Origin: Arthrobacter sp. 31Y
Lineage (GTDB): Bacteria > Actinomycetota > Actinomycetes > Actinomycetales > Micrococcaceae
Assembly: GCF_000526335.1 (NCBI RefSeq)
Contig: NZ_JAFW01000001.1
Span: forward strand, 2,790,001-2,854,000
Direction of reading: 5' to 3'
Length of the DNA stretch: 64,000 nucleotides
Made by a program: the position numbers and the translations under genes. Below, piece by piece: positions 17,525 through 26,701 of the stretch; position 1 is the stretch's first letter; the number at the start of each line of letters is the position of its first letter. The notes beneath the pieces are model-generated. The model was not told the origin of the DNA. It saw only the letters and a list, made by a program, of their open reading frames with translations, and did no database searches.

Positions 17525-19012
17525 ATGAGCCAAAATAGTTTGGATGAAGCCGATCATCTGAAACGGTCCATCAACTGGAAACAGGGGATGGCCATCGCCC
17601 TGGGCGTGCCGTTGCTTATTTTGCCGTCGCTGGGCTATATACCGATGTATCTTTCTGCTGCAGCAATCCTTATCTGGGGATTATCCGTGGTTCAGGGCTT
17701 CATCCAGAATGCCGCCTATGCAGAAATGGCCACCACCTTTCCCAAGGTGTCTGGATTGCCCGGATTTGCACAGCACGTATTTCGCACCAAGAACTACAAG
17801 GGCAAGTACGACAAGGGCAAGTTGATCGGCGGCTTCACTGCCTGGAGCTACTGGTTTGGCTGGAGTCCCATTATGGCGATTTTTTCGATCCAGGTGGGCA
17901 ATTACCTGCACGGCCTGTTTCCGGCGCTGGGCAACCTGTTCAGCGAATATCAACTCGCTTTGATCGCTGGAGTAGTGATCTTCGCGGCATTGTTCGCCGT
18001 GAGCTGGTTCGGTCTCAAGGATGGCGCAATCCTCAGTTACGTCCTGGCCGCTATTTCCCTGATCCCCTTGGTTGTCCTGGCGGTGGCACCGTTTGCAACG
18101 GGCCATGTTGAGATGATCAACATCACCGGCAACTGGTGGCCGACGGACTGGGCGTGGGACGGGCACCATATCCTGATTCTCTTCGGCATCTTTGGTATCG
18201 CACACTGGAGTGCCTGCGCTTGGGAAACTGCGGCCATCTACGGGCCTGAGTATAAGAACCCGTCCAAGGATGTCCCCAAGGCCTTGTTGGCGTGCGGCAT
18301 CATCTGCCTGTTCTTGTACGTCATGCTCCAAGCAGGCGTGATCGGTGTTCTGGGCGTTGATGGTGTGATCGCGGAGCGGGTATCGCCCCTGATCCCCGTT
18401 GCCCAAGCTGTTTTTGGCCGGGCCGGCACAATAGTCACCATCATCATGCTGATCGCCGCAATGATCCTGATCATCCAAACTGCCTTTTTGGGCTCCACCA
18501 GGGCCATGCACTCCATGTCGGTAGAGGGTAATCTTCCCAAGATTCTTGGCCGTACCAACAGCAGGGGAACTCCGTGGGTTGCCATGCTGGTTGGTGCAGC
18601 CTTCAACCTGGCTTTTATTTCCATGAACAGCGCTGCAGCGATTCTCGGAGCCTCGGCAATTGGTTACACAGTGGCCCACGGCATCAGTCTCTTCGCCTAC
18701 GTGAAAGCCAATGGTCCTGCTTTCGCAGGCTTGGAGAGGCCTTTCAAGGCACCCAAGAACTGGAAAATCATGGGCTTGATCTTTGGCCTGTTCAACGTTC
18801 CGTTGTGCGTGGTCGGAGTGGTCTACGTCAACAGCTTGGAAATCGGTTGGACCCCAACGTGGGTCGCCTTCATAGTGTTGGCCTTGTATCTGCCCATTTG
18901 GCTGTATACCCAGCACGAATTGCGGCGCCATAACAAGAATGGCGCCACTCCAGGCGCCTCAGCCGGCCTGGCAGAGGATGATGCCGCAATTCTGGTCACC
19001 GACTCCCGCTAA
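17525..19012 (+). CDS. APC-superfamily permease (amine/amino acid uptake)
   Basis: A 495-residue transporter starting at the ATG at 17525, behind AAAGGAAG; the longer upstream frame is not supported. About 12 membrane segments are visible. Family features are the N-terminal RSINWKQGMAIALGVPLLIL helix, FGWSPIMAIFSIQVGNYL, ACAWETAAIYGPEYKNPSKD (the conserved GPEYKNP-type loop) and FLGSTRAMHSMSVEGNLP. It lies downstream of the amine oxidase, so uptake of methylamine or another amine is plausible but not proved. Confidence 0.85.
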   Translation: MSQNSLDEADHLKRSINWKQGMAIALGVPLLILPSLGYIPMYLSAAAILIWGLSVVQGFIQNAAYAEMATTFPKVSGLPGFAQHVFRTKNYKGKYDKGKLIGGFTAWSYWFGWSPIMAIFSIQVGNYLHGLFPALGNLFSEYQLALIAGVVIFAALFAVSWFGLKDGAILSYVLAAISLIPLVVLAVAPFATGHVEMINITGNWWPTDWAWDGHHILILFGIFGIAHWSACAWETAAIYGPEYKNPSKDVPKALLACGIICLFLYVMLQAGVIGVLGVDGVIAERVSPLIPVAQAVFGRAGTIVTIIMLIAAMILIIQTAFLGSTRAMHSMSVEGNLPKILGRTNSRGTPWVAMLVGAAFNLAFISMNSAAAILGASAIGYTVAHGISLFAYVKANGPAFAGLERPFKAPKNWKIMGLIFGLFNVPLCVVGVVYVNSLEIGWTPTWVAFIVLALYLPIWLYTQHELRRHNKNGATPGASAGLAEDDAAILVTDSR

Positions 19013-19155
19013 CGGAGCCGGCCTCCAGCAGGTCCAAAGGGTGGCCGGCCGGCATGCTTCTTGTTCGCGCCGGCCGCGCCCGGATCACCCCTCTTCAGAA
19101 CCCCTGCTCAGAACCTCTACTCCGTACCAACCCGTCCTTTCCGAAGGAGACCCCC

Positions 19156-19827
19156 GTGCTGGCACCTTTCCTCAACATCCCGGTCAGTCTGTTCCTTGCT
19201 GCCGGCACCATCTTTTGCCTCACCAAGGCAATGAGGGGCCACACCTGGTTACCCCGGTGGAACTACGGTATTCACGCACTCATGGCCTTGGGGATGCTGG
19301 GCATGGTCTGGCACGGCGTTGATCTGCCACTTCTACCGCAGCTGCTGCTGTTCGGCGTCGCCTCTTTTTGGTTCTTGCTGCAGGCGGTGTCCCGCGCCGA
19401 GTTCTCACTGCTATGCCACACCCGTTCCGGGCGGATCGGCTGTTTCTATCATGCTGCCATGCTTGCAGCGATGGTGTTCATGCTTCTCCTTCCCCATTCA
19501 GCGGCTCTCCAGGAAACGTCAACCGTTGTTGTCGATCACACCGCGAGTGGGTCACATGCCGGTCATGCGCTGACGTCGGCTGTTGCATCAGGGCCTGCGG
19601 TCAACGCTCTGTGGATGCAGCCCGCCGCGCAATTGCTTGCCGTCCTTTTCGCCGTCGCCGTCCTCGTATGGCTGCTGCCTGTAAGGCGCATCGCGGCCGG
19701 TCTTCGGACTGGAAGAGCACCTGGCATGAGGCGGATGTCCCGGCCGCTCCCCGTCATTCTTGAACGTTCCTATGAGGCGGGCGCTGCGTTGACGATGTCC
19801 CTGATGTTCGCCGCCGCAAGTATGTAA
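19156..19827 (+). CDS. DUF5134-type membrane protein
   Basis: The start is the GTG at 19156 behind GAAGGAG, giving 223 residues. Five to six hydrophobic segments are visible, with a His-containing stretch between them (VVVDHTASGSHAGHAL) likely exposed outside the membrane. Another pair of His residues lies in CHTRSGRIGCFYHAAM. This matches the DUF5134 pattern as I know it; the biochemical role is not established. Placed between an amine permease and aldolase genes, near a copper enzyme, metal handling is a possible guess only. Confidence 0.7.
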   Translation: MLAPFLNIPVSLFLAAGTIFCLTKAMRGHTWLPRWNYGIHALMALGMLGMVWHGVDLPLLPQLLLFGVASFWFLLQAVSRAEFSLLCHTRSGRIGCFYHAAMLAAMVFMLLLPHSAALQETSTVVVDHTASGSHAGHALTSAVASGPAVNALWMQPAAQLLAVLFAVAVLVWLLPVRRIAAGLRTGRAPGMRRMSRPLPVILERSYEAGAALTMSLMFAAASM

Positions 19828-19906
19828 GCCTACGTCTCGCCTCGAACCCACGGGCTGATCCGCCCACAACCACGTGCTTCGACGAAGCCTCAGCATAGGA
19901 GTCACC

Positions 19907-20926
19907 ATGCCCATTGCAACCCCAGAGATTTACTCCGAGATGATCGACCGTGCGAAGGCTGGCGGTTTCGCTTTCCCTGCGGTCAACGTGACGTCGTCGC
20001 AGACTCTGAACGCTGCGATCCGCGGTTTCGCCGAGGCCGAATCCGATGGCATTATCCAGGTTTCCACCGGTGGCGCAGCGTACTGGTCCGGCGCTTCGGT
20101 CAAGGACATGGTGGCCGGTTCCCTCGGTTTCGCCGCGTTCGCCCGTGAAGTTGCGAAGAATTACAACGTCAACATTGCCCTGCACACGGATCACTGCCCG
20201 CAGGACAAGCTCGCGGACTTTGTCCTGCCGTTGCTGGCCGCGTCCGAGGAGGCCGTGAAGGCGGGTAAGGACCCGATCTTCAACTCGCACATGTGGGACG
20301 GTTCGCACGAGACCCTGTCCGAGAACCTGCGGATCGGTCGTGAGCTGCTGGAGCGTGCTGCTGCTGCGAAGATCATCCTTGAGGTTGAAATCGGCACTGT
20401 TGGTGGGGAGGAAGACGGTGTTGAGAACGAGATCAACGAGAAGCTTTACACCACCACCGAGGATGCTCTGGCCACCATTGAGGCCTTGGGTGCGGGCGAG
20501 AACGGCCGCTATCTGACCGCTTTGACGTTCGGGAATGTGCATGGTGTGTACAAGCCGGGCAATGTGAAGCTCCGCCCGGAGCTGCTCAAGCAGATCCAGG
20601 CTGAGGTTGGTGCGAAGATCGGCAAGGAGAACCCGTTCGACCTGGTCTTCCACGGCGGTTCGGGCTCCACGGAGCAGGAGATTGCTGACGCTGTTTCCTA
20701 TGGTGTGATCAAGATGAACATTGATACCGACACCCAGTACGCCTTCACACGCCCGGTGGCCGGGCACATGCTCGCCAACTACGACGGCGTGTTGAAGATC
20801 GACGGCGAAATGGGCAACAAGAAGACCTATGATCCCCGCGTTTGGGGTGCTTCGGCTGAAGCCGGCATGGCCGCGCGCATCGTCGAAGCCGCCCAGCAGC
20901 TCGGATCGGTCGGCAAGACGGCGTAA
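19907..20926 (+). CDS. fba: Class II fructose-bisphosphate aldolase
   Basis: A 339-residue zinc aldolase starting at the ATG at 19907 behind ATAGGAG. It cleaves fructose 1,6-bisphosphate. Motifs are FAFPAVNVTSSQTLNAAI-type N-terminal strand, the zinc/substrate motif NIALHTDHCPQDKL, SHMWDGSHETLSEN, LEVEIGTVGGEEDGVEN, VFHGGSGSTEQEI and KMNIDTDTQYAFTRP. Its location next to the C1 module fits the cleavage phase of the RuMP cycle. Codon use (GCT/GGT-rich) suggests high expression. Confidence 0.95.
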   Translation: MPIATPEIYSEMIDRAKAGGFAFPAVNVTSSQTLNAAIRGFAEAESDGIIQVSTGGAAYWSGASVKDMVAGSLGFAAFAREVAKNYNVNIALHTDHCPQDKLADFVLPLLAASEEAVKAGKDPIFNSHMWDGSHETLSENLRIGRELLERAAAAKIILEVEIGTVGGEEDGVENEINEKLYTTTEDALATIEALGAGENGRYLTALTFGNVHGVYKPGNVKLRPELLKQIQAEVGAKIGKENPFDLVFHGGSGSTEQEIADAVSYGVIKMNIDTDTQYAFTRPVAGHMLANYDGVLKIDGEMGNKKTYDPRVWGASAEAGMAARIVEAAQQLGSVGKTA

Positions 20927-21100
20927 CTCCTGTGGCTTTGCCGCTTGCTACTGCTTCCGCTTGCTCCCACGCCTAGCCCACCCAAAGAGGTAGGCTAAAA
21001 CAATCCCAACTGGGGGTATTGGCTTCGCGGGAATGACAGGACGATGGATACAAGCCGCGGACCCTCATAACCGGCGACACCCTCAGAAAGGCAGATTCAC

Positions 21101-21463
21101 ATGACCCTAACTTTCCAACCGCAGGAACTGTTCAAGCGCGATCTGGACAAGTCCCTTTTGGGACAACCTTTTGCTGACGTGCTCGGGGACGAGATTCGCG
21201 TGCGGATGGCTGTTCCCTTTACCAGCGACGATCAACGCATCCTTTCGGGCGTCTGGGAGGCCGAGCCGGGGCTGTCCCGCTGGGAATTCCTGGAACGCGG
21301 CGAAGCCATCCACGTCCTCGAAGGCCGCATGGTTGTCACCCGGGATGGCGGCGATCCCGTTACGGTAGAGGCCGGAAACGCCGCAATTTTCCCCATCGGC
21401 TGGCAAGGAACCTGGGAAATTCAGGAGCGCATCCGCAAGTTCTTCGTGATCTTCACCGCCTGA
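21101..21463 (+). CDS. Cupin-domain protein
   Basis: A 120-residue single-domain protein of the DUF861/EutQ-like cupin type. Visible are VWEAEPGLSRWEFLERGEAI (with a Glu in place of the first metal His), VLEGRMVVTRDGG, and VEAGNAAIFPIGWQGTWEI with its closing strand. AGAAAGGCAG precedes the ATG. It stands alone between fba and a hairpin terminator. Ligand or reaction is unknown. Confidence 0.75.
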   Translation: MTLTFQPQELFKRDLDKSLLGQPFADVLGDEIRVRMAVPFTSDDQRILSGVWEAEPGLSRWEFLERGEAIHVLEGRMVVTRDGGDPVTVEAGNAAIFPIGWQGTWEIQERIRKFFVIFTA

Positions 21464-21513
21464 GTCGCCCCCGCAACACCACTACTTACCCCTACATCAC
21501 TACTCACCCACAC

Positions 21514-21554
21514 CAAGCGAACGACGGCGGGAACCTACCGCCGTCGTTCGCTTG
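21514..21554. terminator. Bidirectional hairpin terminator
   Basis: A perfect 17-bp stem (left arm CAAGCGAACGACGGCGG) over a 7-base loop lies between convergent genes. Its core AAGCG-n-ACGACGGCGG recurs in the hairpin at 24826. Confidence 0.8.
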
Positions 21555-21564
21555 CGTTGGTGAG

Positions 21565-22398
21565 CTACGTGCCTGGGCCCATCAACCGCTGCATCTGCTC
21601 CCCGGCGTCGCTCCCTGGAGCCGGGGTGTAGACCACGATGTGCAGGTCCGGCCTGTCCGAGGGCGAGACCTGGTGATGTTCCATGTGCAGCACGCCAACT
21701 GCCGGGTGGTGAAACTGGCGCTCGCGGGATTCGAAGCCAAGGATGTCGTACCGGTCCCAGCTTTCCTGGAATTCGGGGCTGGCGTCCTTGAGTCGTTCCA
21801 CCTGATACTCCACGTCAGGGTCGCCCAAGCGCTGCCCGGTTTCGGCCCGGAACTCGGCCAGGAATCGCTTGCTGGTGACGTCCCAGTCAGGGAGAAGGTT
21901 GCGGATGAAGGGGTCGGTGAACACCAGCCACAGCAGATTCCGGTCCGAAGCATCGAACGTACCGATGTTGGGATACAGCGCCTCGTAAGCCCGATTCCAG
22001 CCGGCGATGCCCCAATCCGGGGACAACGCGTAAGAAGGGTTGGGGTCCAAAGCGTCCAGGAGCCGCTGCACATGAGCGGGAGCATCGGCAGCTACGGGTC
22101 CTTTGGGCGGAGCGGATGAATAGCCGCCCAAGGAAAGCACGTAGCTCAGCCCAGTATCGGAAAGATGAAGGGTGCGGGCCACGGCCTCCAGTACCTGCCG
22201 CGAGGGGCTGATGTCCCGGCCCTGCTCAAGCCACGTGTACCAGGTAACGCTGACCCCGGAGAGGAAGGCGATCTCTTCCCTCCGGAGCCCGCGCTCCCGG
22301 GAACGGCCCACAGGCGGGAGTCCGTAGTCCGAACGAAGGGCCTGGGTGCGGCGGGTCCTGAGGAAAAGTCCCAGTTCCTTGCGCCTCTCATCTTTCAC
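21565..22398 (-). CDS. XRE-family regulator, MmyB-like
   Basis: A 277-residue regulator with an N-terminal helix-turn-helix (GLRREEIAFLSGVSVTWYTW then LEQGRDISPSRQVLEAVART). The C-terminal ligand domain is of the MmyB type that in other members binds a fatty acid-like ligand: LSPDWGIAGWNRAYEALYPN, NLLWLVFTDPFIRNLLPDWD, and a final HPAVGVLHMEHHQVSPSD strand. It is divergent from ilvD. The target is unknown. Confidence 0.85.
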   Translation of the reverse strand: MKDERRKELGLFLRTRRTQALRSDYGLPPVGRSRERGLRREEIAFLSGVSVTWYTWLEQGRDISPSRQVLEAVARTLHLSDTGLSYVLSLGGYSSAPPKGPVAADAPAHVQRLLDALDPNPSYALSPDWGIAGWNRAYEALYPNIGTFDASDRNLLWLVFTDPFIRNLLPDWDVTSKRFLAEFRAETGQRLGDPDVEYQVERLKDASPEFQESWDRYDILGFESRERQFHHPAVGVLHMEHHQVSPSDRPDLHIVVYTPAPGSDAGEQMQRLMGPGT

Positions 22399-22484
22399 GG
22401 ACTCAACACTATTACTCTGGTACTTTCACTACTAGTAGCAGCGCCGTCTTCCACCCGTCATAGAAGAACAGCAGGATGGTACCT

Positions 22485-24347
22485 ATGCCTGCACTACGCT
22501 CACGAACAGTCACCCACGGCCGCAACATGGCCGGCGCCCGCGCACTGCTGCGCGCCTCCGGCGTCGCCAACACAGACATCGGTAAGCCGATCATCGCCGT
22601 GGCCAACTCCTTCACCGAATTCGTTCCCGGCCACACCCACCTTGCCCCCGTTGGCCGCATCGTCTCCGACGCGATCCTCGCCGCCGGTGCCGTGCCGCGC
22701 GAATTCAACACCATCGCCGTCGACGACGGCATCGCCATGGGCCACTCCGGCATGCTCTACTCACTGCCGTCCCGCGACCTGATCGCCGACTCCGTTGAGT
22801 ACATGGTCAACGCACACTGCGCCGACGCCCTGGTCTGCATCTCCAACTGCGACAAGATCACCCCGGGCATGCTCATGGCCGCGTTGCGCCTGAACATCCC
22901 AGTGGTGTTCGTTTCCGGCGGGCCCATGGAAGCCGGCCGCGTGACGCTGACCGACGGCTCTGTGCGCTCCCTGGACCTGGTGAACGCAATTGCCGATGCT
23001 GTTGACGAATCCATCTCCGATGAAGACATCAACCTCATTGAAGAGAACGCCTGCCCCACCTGCGGTTCCTGCTCGGGAATGTTCACCGCCAACTCCATGA
23101 ACTGCCTCGCCGAGGCGATTGGCCTGGCCTTGCCGGGCAACGGTTCGGTGCTCGCGACCCACACCGCCCGCAAGGCGCTGTACGAGAAGGCGGGCGCCAC
23201 CGTCGTCGAGCTCGTCAAGCGCTATTACGACGGCGACGACGAGTCCGTGCTGCCGCGCTCCATCGCCACGGCCGAGGCTTTTGACAACGCCATGGCCCTG
23301 GACATTTCCATGGGCGGCTCCACCAACACCATCCTGCACCTGCTGGCTGCGGCCCAAGAGGCAGGCGTGGAGTATGGCCTGGCTGAGATGGATGCCAAAT
23401 CCCGCCAGGTTCCGTGTCTGGCCAAGGTGGCCCCGAACGTCGCCGGGGACAAGACTTATTACATGGAGGATGTGCACCGCGCGGGCGGCATCCCCGCGTT
23501 GCTGGGTGAGCTGAACCGCGGCGGGCTCCTGCACAAGAACGTCCACTCGGTGCACTCCAACGACCTGGACGGTTGGCTGGACGACTGGGATGTCCGCGGC
23601 GGCAAGGCCACCGAGGAAGCGCAAGCGCTGTGGCATGCGGCTCCGGGTGGCGTCCGCTCTTCCACCGCGTTCTCGCAGTCGAACGAGTGGACCTCCCTGG
23701 ACACCGACGCCGAGGGTGGCTGCATCCGCTCCGTGGAGCACGCCTTCTCCAAGGATGGCGGCCTGGCTGTGCTGCGTGGCAACGTTGCACTGGACGGTGC
23801 CGTGGTGAAGACCGCCGGCGTGGACGAGTCCATTTGGATCTTCGAAGGCCCTGCAGTTGTGTGCGAATCACAGGACGAAGCCGTGGAGAAGATCCTGAAC
23901 AAGTCCATCAAGGAAGGGGACGTGGTGGTCATCCGCTACGAAGGCCCCAGGGGTGGACCGGGTATGCAGGAAATGCTCTACCCAACCTCGTTCCTCAAGG
24001 GCCGCGGCCTGGGCAAGAAGTGCGCCCTCATCACGGACGGCCGTTTCTCCGGCGGTACCTCGGGACTGTCGATCGGGCACATCTCCCCGGAAGCTGCCTC
24101 CGGCGGCGCCATCGCCCTGGTGGAGAACGGCGACATCATCAGCATCGACATCACGCAGCGCTCGCTCCAGTTGCAGGTCTCCGATGAGATCCTCGCCGAA
24201 CGCCGCGAAAAGCTCGAAGCCAACGGCGGATACAAGCCGAAGGACCGCGAACGCCACGTGTCTCCTGCGCTCCGTGCTTACGCGGCCATGGCGCTGTCCG
24301 CGGATAAGGGCGCCGTCCGGGACGTCTCGTTGGTGGAAAACCTCTAG
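22485..24347 (+). CDS. ilvD: Dihydroxy-acid dehydratase
   Basis: About 620 residues, catalysing dehydration of dihydroxy acids to keto acids in valine, isoleucine and leucine synthesis. I prefer the ATG at 22485 over that at 22476, because [20 protein letters not shown] is the usual N terminus. Iron-sulphur ligands are in [12 protein letters not shown] and [19 protein letters not shown]. Other family blocks are [16 protein letters not shown] and [20 protein letters not shown]. Length is normal for the [4Fe-4S]-type enzyme class. Confidence 0.96.
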   Translation: MPALRSRTVTHGRNMAGARALLRASGVANTDIGKPIIAVANSFTEFVPGHTHLAPVGRIVSDAILAAGAVPREFNTIAVDDGIAMGHSGMLYSLPSRDLIADSVEYMVNAHCADALVCISNCDKITPGMLMAALRLNIPVVFVSGGPMEAGRVTLTDGSVRSLDLVNAIADAVDESISDEDINLIEENACPTCGSCSGMFTANSMNCLAEAIGLALPGNGSVLATHTARKALYEKAGATVVELVKRYYDGDDESVLPRSIATAEAFDNAMALDISMGGSTNTILHLLAAAQEAGVEYGLAEMDAKSRQVPCLAKVAPNVAGDKTYYMEDVHRAGGIPALLGELNRGGLLHKNVHSVHSNDLDGWLDDWDVRGGKATEEAQALWHAAPGGVRSSTAFSQSNEWTSLDTDAEGGCIRSVEHAFSKDGGLAVLRGNVALDGAVVKTAGVDESIWIFEGPAVVCESQDEAVEKILNKSIKEGDVVVIRYEGPRGGPGMQEMLYPTSFLKGRGLGKKCALITDGRFSGGTSGLSIGHISPEAASGGAIALVENGDIISIDITQRSLQLQVSDEILAERREKLEANGGYKPKDRERHVSPALRAYAAMALSADKGAVRDVSLVENL

Positions 24348-24587
24348 CGGCGACGCCGGGCATCTGGAGCCATGCTTTAGCTACGCGCCAGCCCGGGGGT
24401 GATTCCGGGGATTATTTAATTCATAGGGGTATGGAGTCCCAACTGCGCGCCATTGTGGGCTATCTTGATCGTTATACGGCCCGGATCGTCAATATGGGGA
24501 AACCCATACTTGGCAGGTTGCTTAGTAAATAGGGCTAATGTTCTACAGCACGTTTGCAATTGTTCCGCATCGATGAAAGGAAATGCC

Positions 24588-24809
24588 TTGGCTGTTTCTG
24601 TTGAATTGGGCAAAGCACTCGATAAAGCCTACGAAAACTCCACCCTTGATGAAATCCTGGCGGCCCCGCCGTCGGCGCTCGCCGGACTGACCGACAAACA
24701 CAACGAACTGCTCGCCGACCTGGGTATCAAAACCGTCCGGGATCTGGGGAGCAACAAGTTCTTTGCAGCTGCCGGCGTGCTGGTCGCGCTGGCTGGAAAA
24801 GCCGGATAA
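24588..24809 (+). CDS. Small helix-hairpin-helix-like protein
   Basis: A 73-residue product starting at TTG (24588) behind GAAAGGAAA; an ATG at 24573 would add five residues. The C-terminal half (LADLGIKTVRDLGSNKFF) resembles a helix-hairpin-helix segment of the kind seen at the ends of some DNA- or protein-binding proteins. The N-terminal half is a helix (ELGKALDKAYENSTLDEIL). A perfect hairpin terminator follows directly, so it is a free-standing small gene. The function is unknown. Confidence 0.75.
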   Translation: MAVSVELGKALDKAYENSTLDEILAAPPSALAGLTDKHNELLADLGIKTVRDLGSNKFFAAAGVLVALAGKAG

Positions 24810-24825
24810 TTCACCTCGCACAACG

Positions 24826-24866
24826 AAAGCGTACGACGGCGGGAGGTTCCCGCCGTCGTACGCTTT
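24826..24866. terminator. Bidirectional hairpin terminator
   Basis: A perfect 19-bp stem (left arm AAAGCGTACGACGGCGGGA) over a GGT loop lies between convergent genes, ending in TTT and beginning with AAA, so it can act on both strands. Confidence 0.85.
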
Positions 24867-24892
24867 CTGTTGAGTTCAATGTTCTGCTGCGT

Positions 24893-25330
24893 TCAACGCA
24901 ATATCTCCACCAGTGCCACCCACGAGAAAACCACTGCGCCGATTAGCGCGATGATGGTTCCGAAAGCCACAATCACCAGGCCCGCGGGAAGCGACTGCAC
25001 AGTGAGCACGCCACCCACGGCGTAAATAACCAGCGGGAAAACGAACGACGCAATATGTTGGGTATCCCAGCGGTGCGGGTGCCCAGGTGTGTCATCGCCC
25101 AGGATGGCGCGGGCTGCCAGGAAGGCGATCACCCCGCCCGCCAGGGTTCCGAGCAGGACCACGACGCCGAAACCCCACAGCTCCTGCCCCGGGATGAGTG
25201 CCGCGCACGACAGGACCACCCCGAGGATGAGGGCGGAAATGGAGGCAGGGGGCTGTTCCCGTTGGCGCTCCTGCCGGGGCTTATGCCGCTTCAGAGTGGT
25301 GCCTCGATACCGAGGTCTTCGAGGGCTCAT
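24893..25330 (-). CDS. Hypothetical membrane protein
   Basis: 145 residues with a basic N-terminal tail (RRPRYRGTTLKRHKPRQERQ) and four hydrophobic segments (ISALILGVVLSCAALIPG, VVVLLGTLAGGVIAFLAA, ASFVFPLVIYAVGGVL, LVIVAFGTIIALIGAVVF). I do not recognise a family. Its ATG overlaps the stop of the small gene at 25327-25500 (ATGA), so the two are translated together. Confidence 0.75.
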   Translation of the reverse strand: MSPRRPRYRGTTLKRHKPRQERQREQPPASISALILGVVLSCAALIPGQELWGFGVVVLLGTLAGGVIAFLAARAILGDDTPGHPHRWDTQHIASFVFPLVIYAVGGVLTVQSLPAGLVIVAFGTIIALIGAVVFSWVALVEILR

Positions 25331-25500
25331 GACAGTATCCGCAGTTCGAAAGGGTGCCGTTCCTGGATCTCAAAGATGTAGGCGTCAAGCTCGAGAACGG
25401 GAGCATTTCCTCCTTGGGCCCAGTACCTGATCCACAGGTCATCAAGATCGATGGTCCGGTTCCGTATGAGGAATCGCGCTGTTCTACGTGGATCTTCCAT
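25327..25500 (-). CDS. Small protein of 57 residues coupled to a membrane protein
   Basis: ATG at 25500, stop TGA at 25329-25327. The product begins MEDPRRTARFLIRNRTIDLD and has an aromatic, amphipathic centre (DDLWIRYWAQGGNAPVLELD) and an acidic C-terminal part (AYIFEIQERHPFELRILS). Natural composition, codon use and the ATGA overlap with the next gene support it strongly. The opposite-strand frame over the same bases has poor composition. No family is known to me. Confidence 0.7.
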   Translation of the reverse strand: MEDPRRTARFLIRNRTIDLDDLWIRYWAQGGNAPVLELDAYIFEIQERHPFELRILS

Positions 25501-25598
25501 GACAGGTATCCCGTTGCAAGCGGCGGGTCGCTCTCGGAGTGATTTGATCAGGTACCTTACTTTGAAACTCTACCTCTCCTTGGATTCCTGGGCAACGG

Positions 25599-25634
25599 GT
25601 GACGGGAGGCCGAAGTGTTCCTACGATTAGGCTC
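25599..25634 (+). promoter_or_regulatory. Leaderless promoter of the GAF-ANTAR gene
   Basis: The -35 GTGACG (25599-25604), a 17-base spacer, the -10 TACGAT (25622-25627), then 7 bases to the ATG. Transcription would start at the start codon. Confidence 0.6.
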
Positions 25635-26372
25635 ATGGAACCTACCGGAAGTGCCGAACACATCAGAAGCCTGCACGAGCTGGTGGTCGGCAGTTCAGAC
25701 ATCCACGGAATCCTGAACGGGGTGACCGGCTTCGCCTGCGCTGCCATGAGCAAGGTGGCCGGTGAAAATATCGACTGCGCCCTGACCTTGCGCCGACGGA
25801 AACGGACGTCCACTGTTGCAGGCAGCAGCGAGAGGGCCGTGTATCTGGACAAGATTGAACAGGAACTTCGGCAGGGTCCCTGCTTGGAAGCGTTGGACGC
25901 TGGGCGTCCGATGCTCCTGGCCGACGTTGCCACCGACACCAACTGGCCGCTTTACAGCAAGGCTCTGGCAGCTGAGGGCGTCCACAGTGCCCTGGGCGTT
26001 CCCATGGACTTGGGCGAGACATCTCAGGCCGTCATCAACTTCTTCGCGCCCACGGCGGGGACCTTCACTGATGCTGTCATTGCTGAAGCTGCCGCCTTCG
26101 CGGACGTTGCGGGTAGTACCTTGCGCCTGGCCATCAGGGTAGAAACCGTGGAGCAACTCAACGCCGACCTGAAGACCGCGATGTCCTCCAGGACAGTCAT
26201 AGACCTCGCCTGCGGCGTCATCATGGCCCAGAACCGTTGCAGCCAGGATGAGGCATTCAGCGTGTTGACCAAAGCATCAAGCCACCGAAACCAAAAACTC
26301 CATGCCGTTGCGTCAGAGATCATCGCCAACCTCAGCGGCAGTAGTGACAACCAGTTGCGCTTTGAGGACTAG
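25635..26372 (+). CDS. GAF and ANTAR domain regulator
   Basis: 245 residues starting at the ATG at 25635. A GAF domain (about residues 20-165) holds GPCLEALDAGRPMLLADVAT and a closing AVINFFAPTAGTF strand. The C-terminal ANTAR helices (about 175-235: RTVIDLACGVIMAQNRCSQD then EAFSVLTKASSHRNQKL) bind RNA hairpins and prevent termination in known members. It is single-standing and leaderless. The RNA targets are not identifiable here, and the GAF ligand is unknown. Confidence 0.88.
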   Translation: MEPTGSAEHIRSLHELVVGSSDIHGILNGVTGFACAAMSKVAGENIDCALTLRRRKRTSTVAGSSERAVYLDKIEQELRQGPCLEALDAGRPMLLADVATDTNWPLYSKALAAEGVHSALGVPMDLGETSQAVINFFAPTAGTFTDAVIAEAAAFADVAGSTLRLAIRVETVEQLNADLKTAMSSRTVIDLACGVIMAQNRCSQDEAFSVLTKASSHRNQKLHAVASEIIANLSGSSDNQLRFED

Positions 26373-26392
26373 GCAGTTTTGACGAATGGCTC

Positions 26393-26701
26393 TTAGCGCA
26401 ACCGGGCTGGTTCTTGGTACAAACGGGTTGCTTCGTCGCCGCTGCTGAGTGACGACGGCGGGGGCGACCCACCGCCGTCGGGCTCAATGGCCGGGCCAGC
26501 GGCCCCGGTGGCGACCCTGCGGAGCTTGGCGCGTCCCAGGAAGAGCAGGGCCAATGGTGCGAGCAAGAGGAGAAGGCCAACCGTGCCTAGCCCAGCGATG
26601 CCTGCAAGGAAGACCAGGCCGACCATGTACAGAAGGTGGATGTCCGGAGCACTCGTCAACGACACAGCGGTGGCGAAGGCCGGACCTTGGGATAACTTCA
26701 T
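26393..26701 (-). CDS. Small hypothetical membrane protein
   Basis: 102 residues with two hydrophobic segments (HLLYMVGLVFLAGIAGLGTV and GLLLLLAPLALLFLGRAKL) and a Pro/Ser/Gly-rich tail likely on the cytosolic face. GGAG lies nine bases before the ATG. No family is recognised. Confidence 0.6.
   Translation of the reverse strand: MKLSQGPAFATAVSLTSAPDIHLLYMVGLVFLAGIAGLGTVGLLLLLAPLALLFLGRAKLRRVATGAAGPAIEPDGGGSPPPSSLSSGDEATRLYQEPARLR

Noticed and set aside
25354..25542. Plus-strand 62-codon frame
   Set aside because: The minus-strand frame over the same bases gives a better protein and an ATGA overlap with the next gene.
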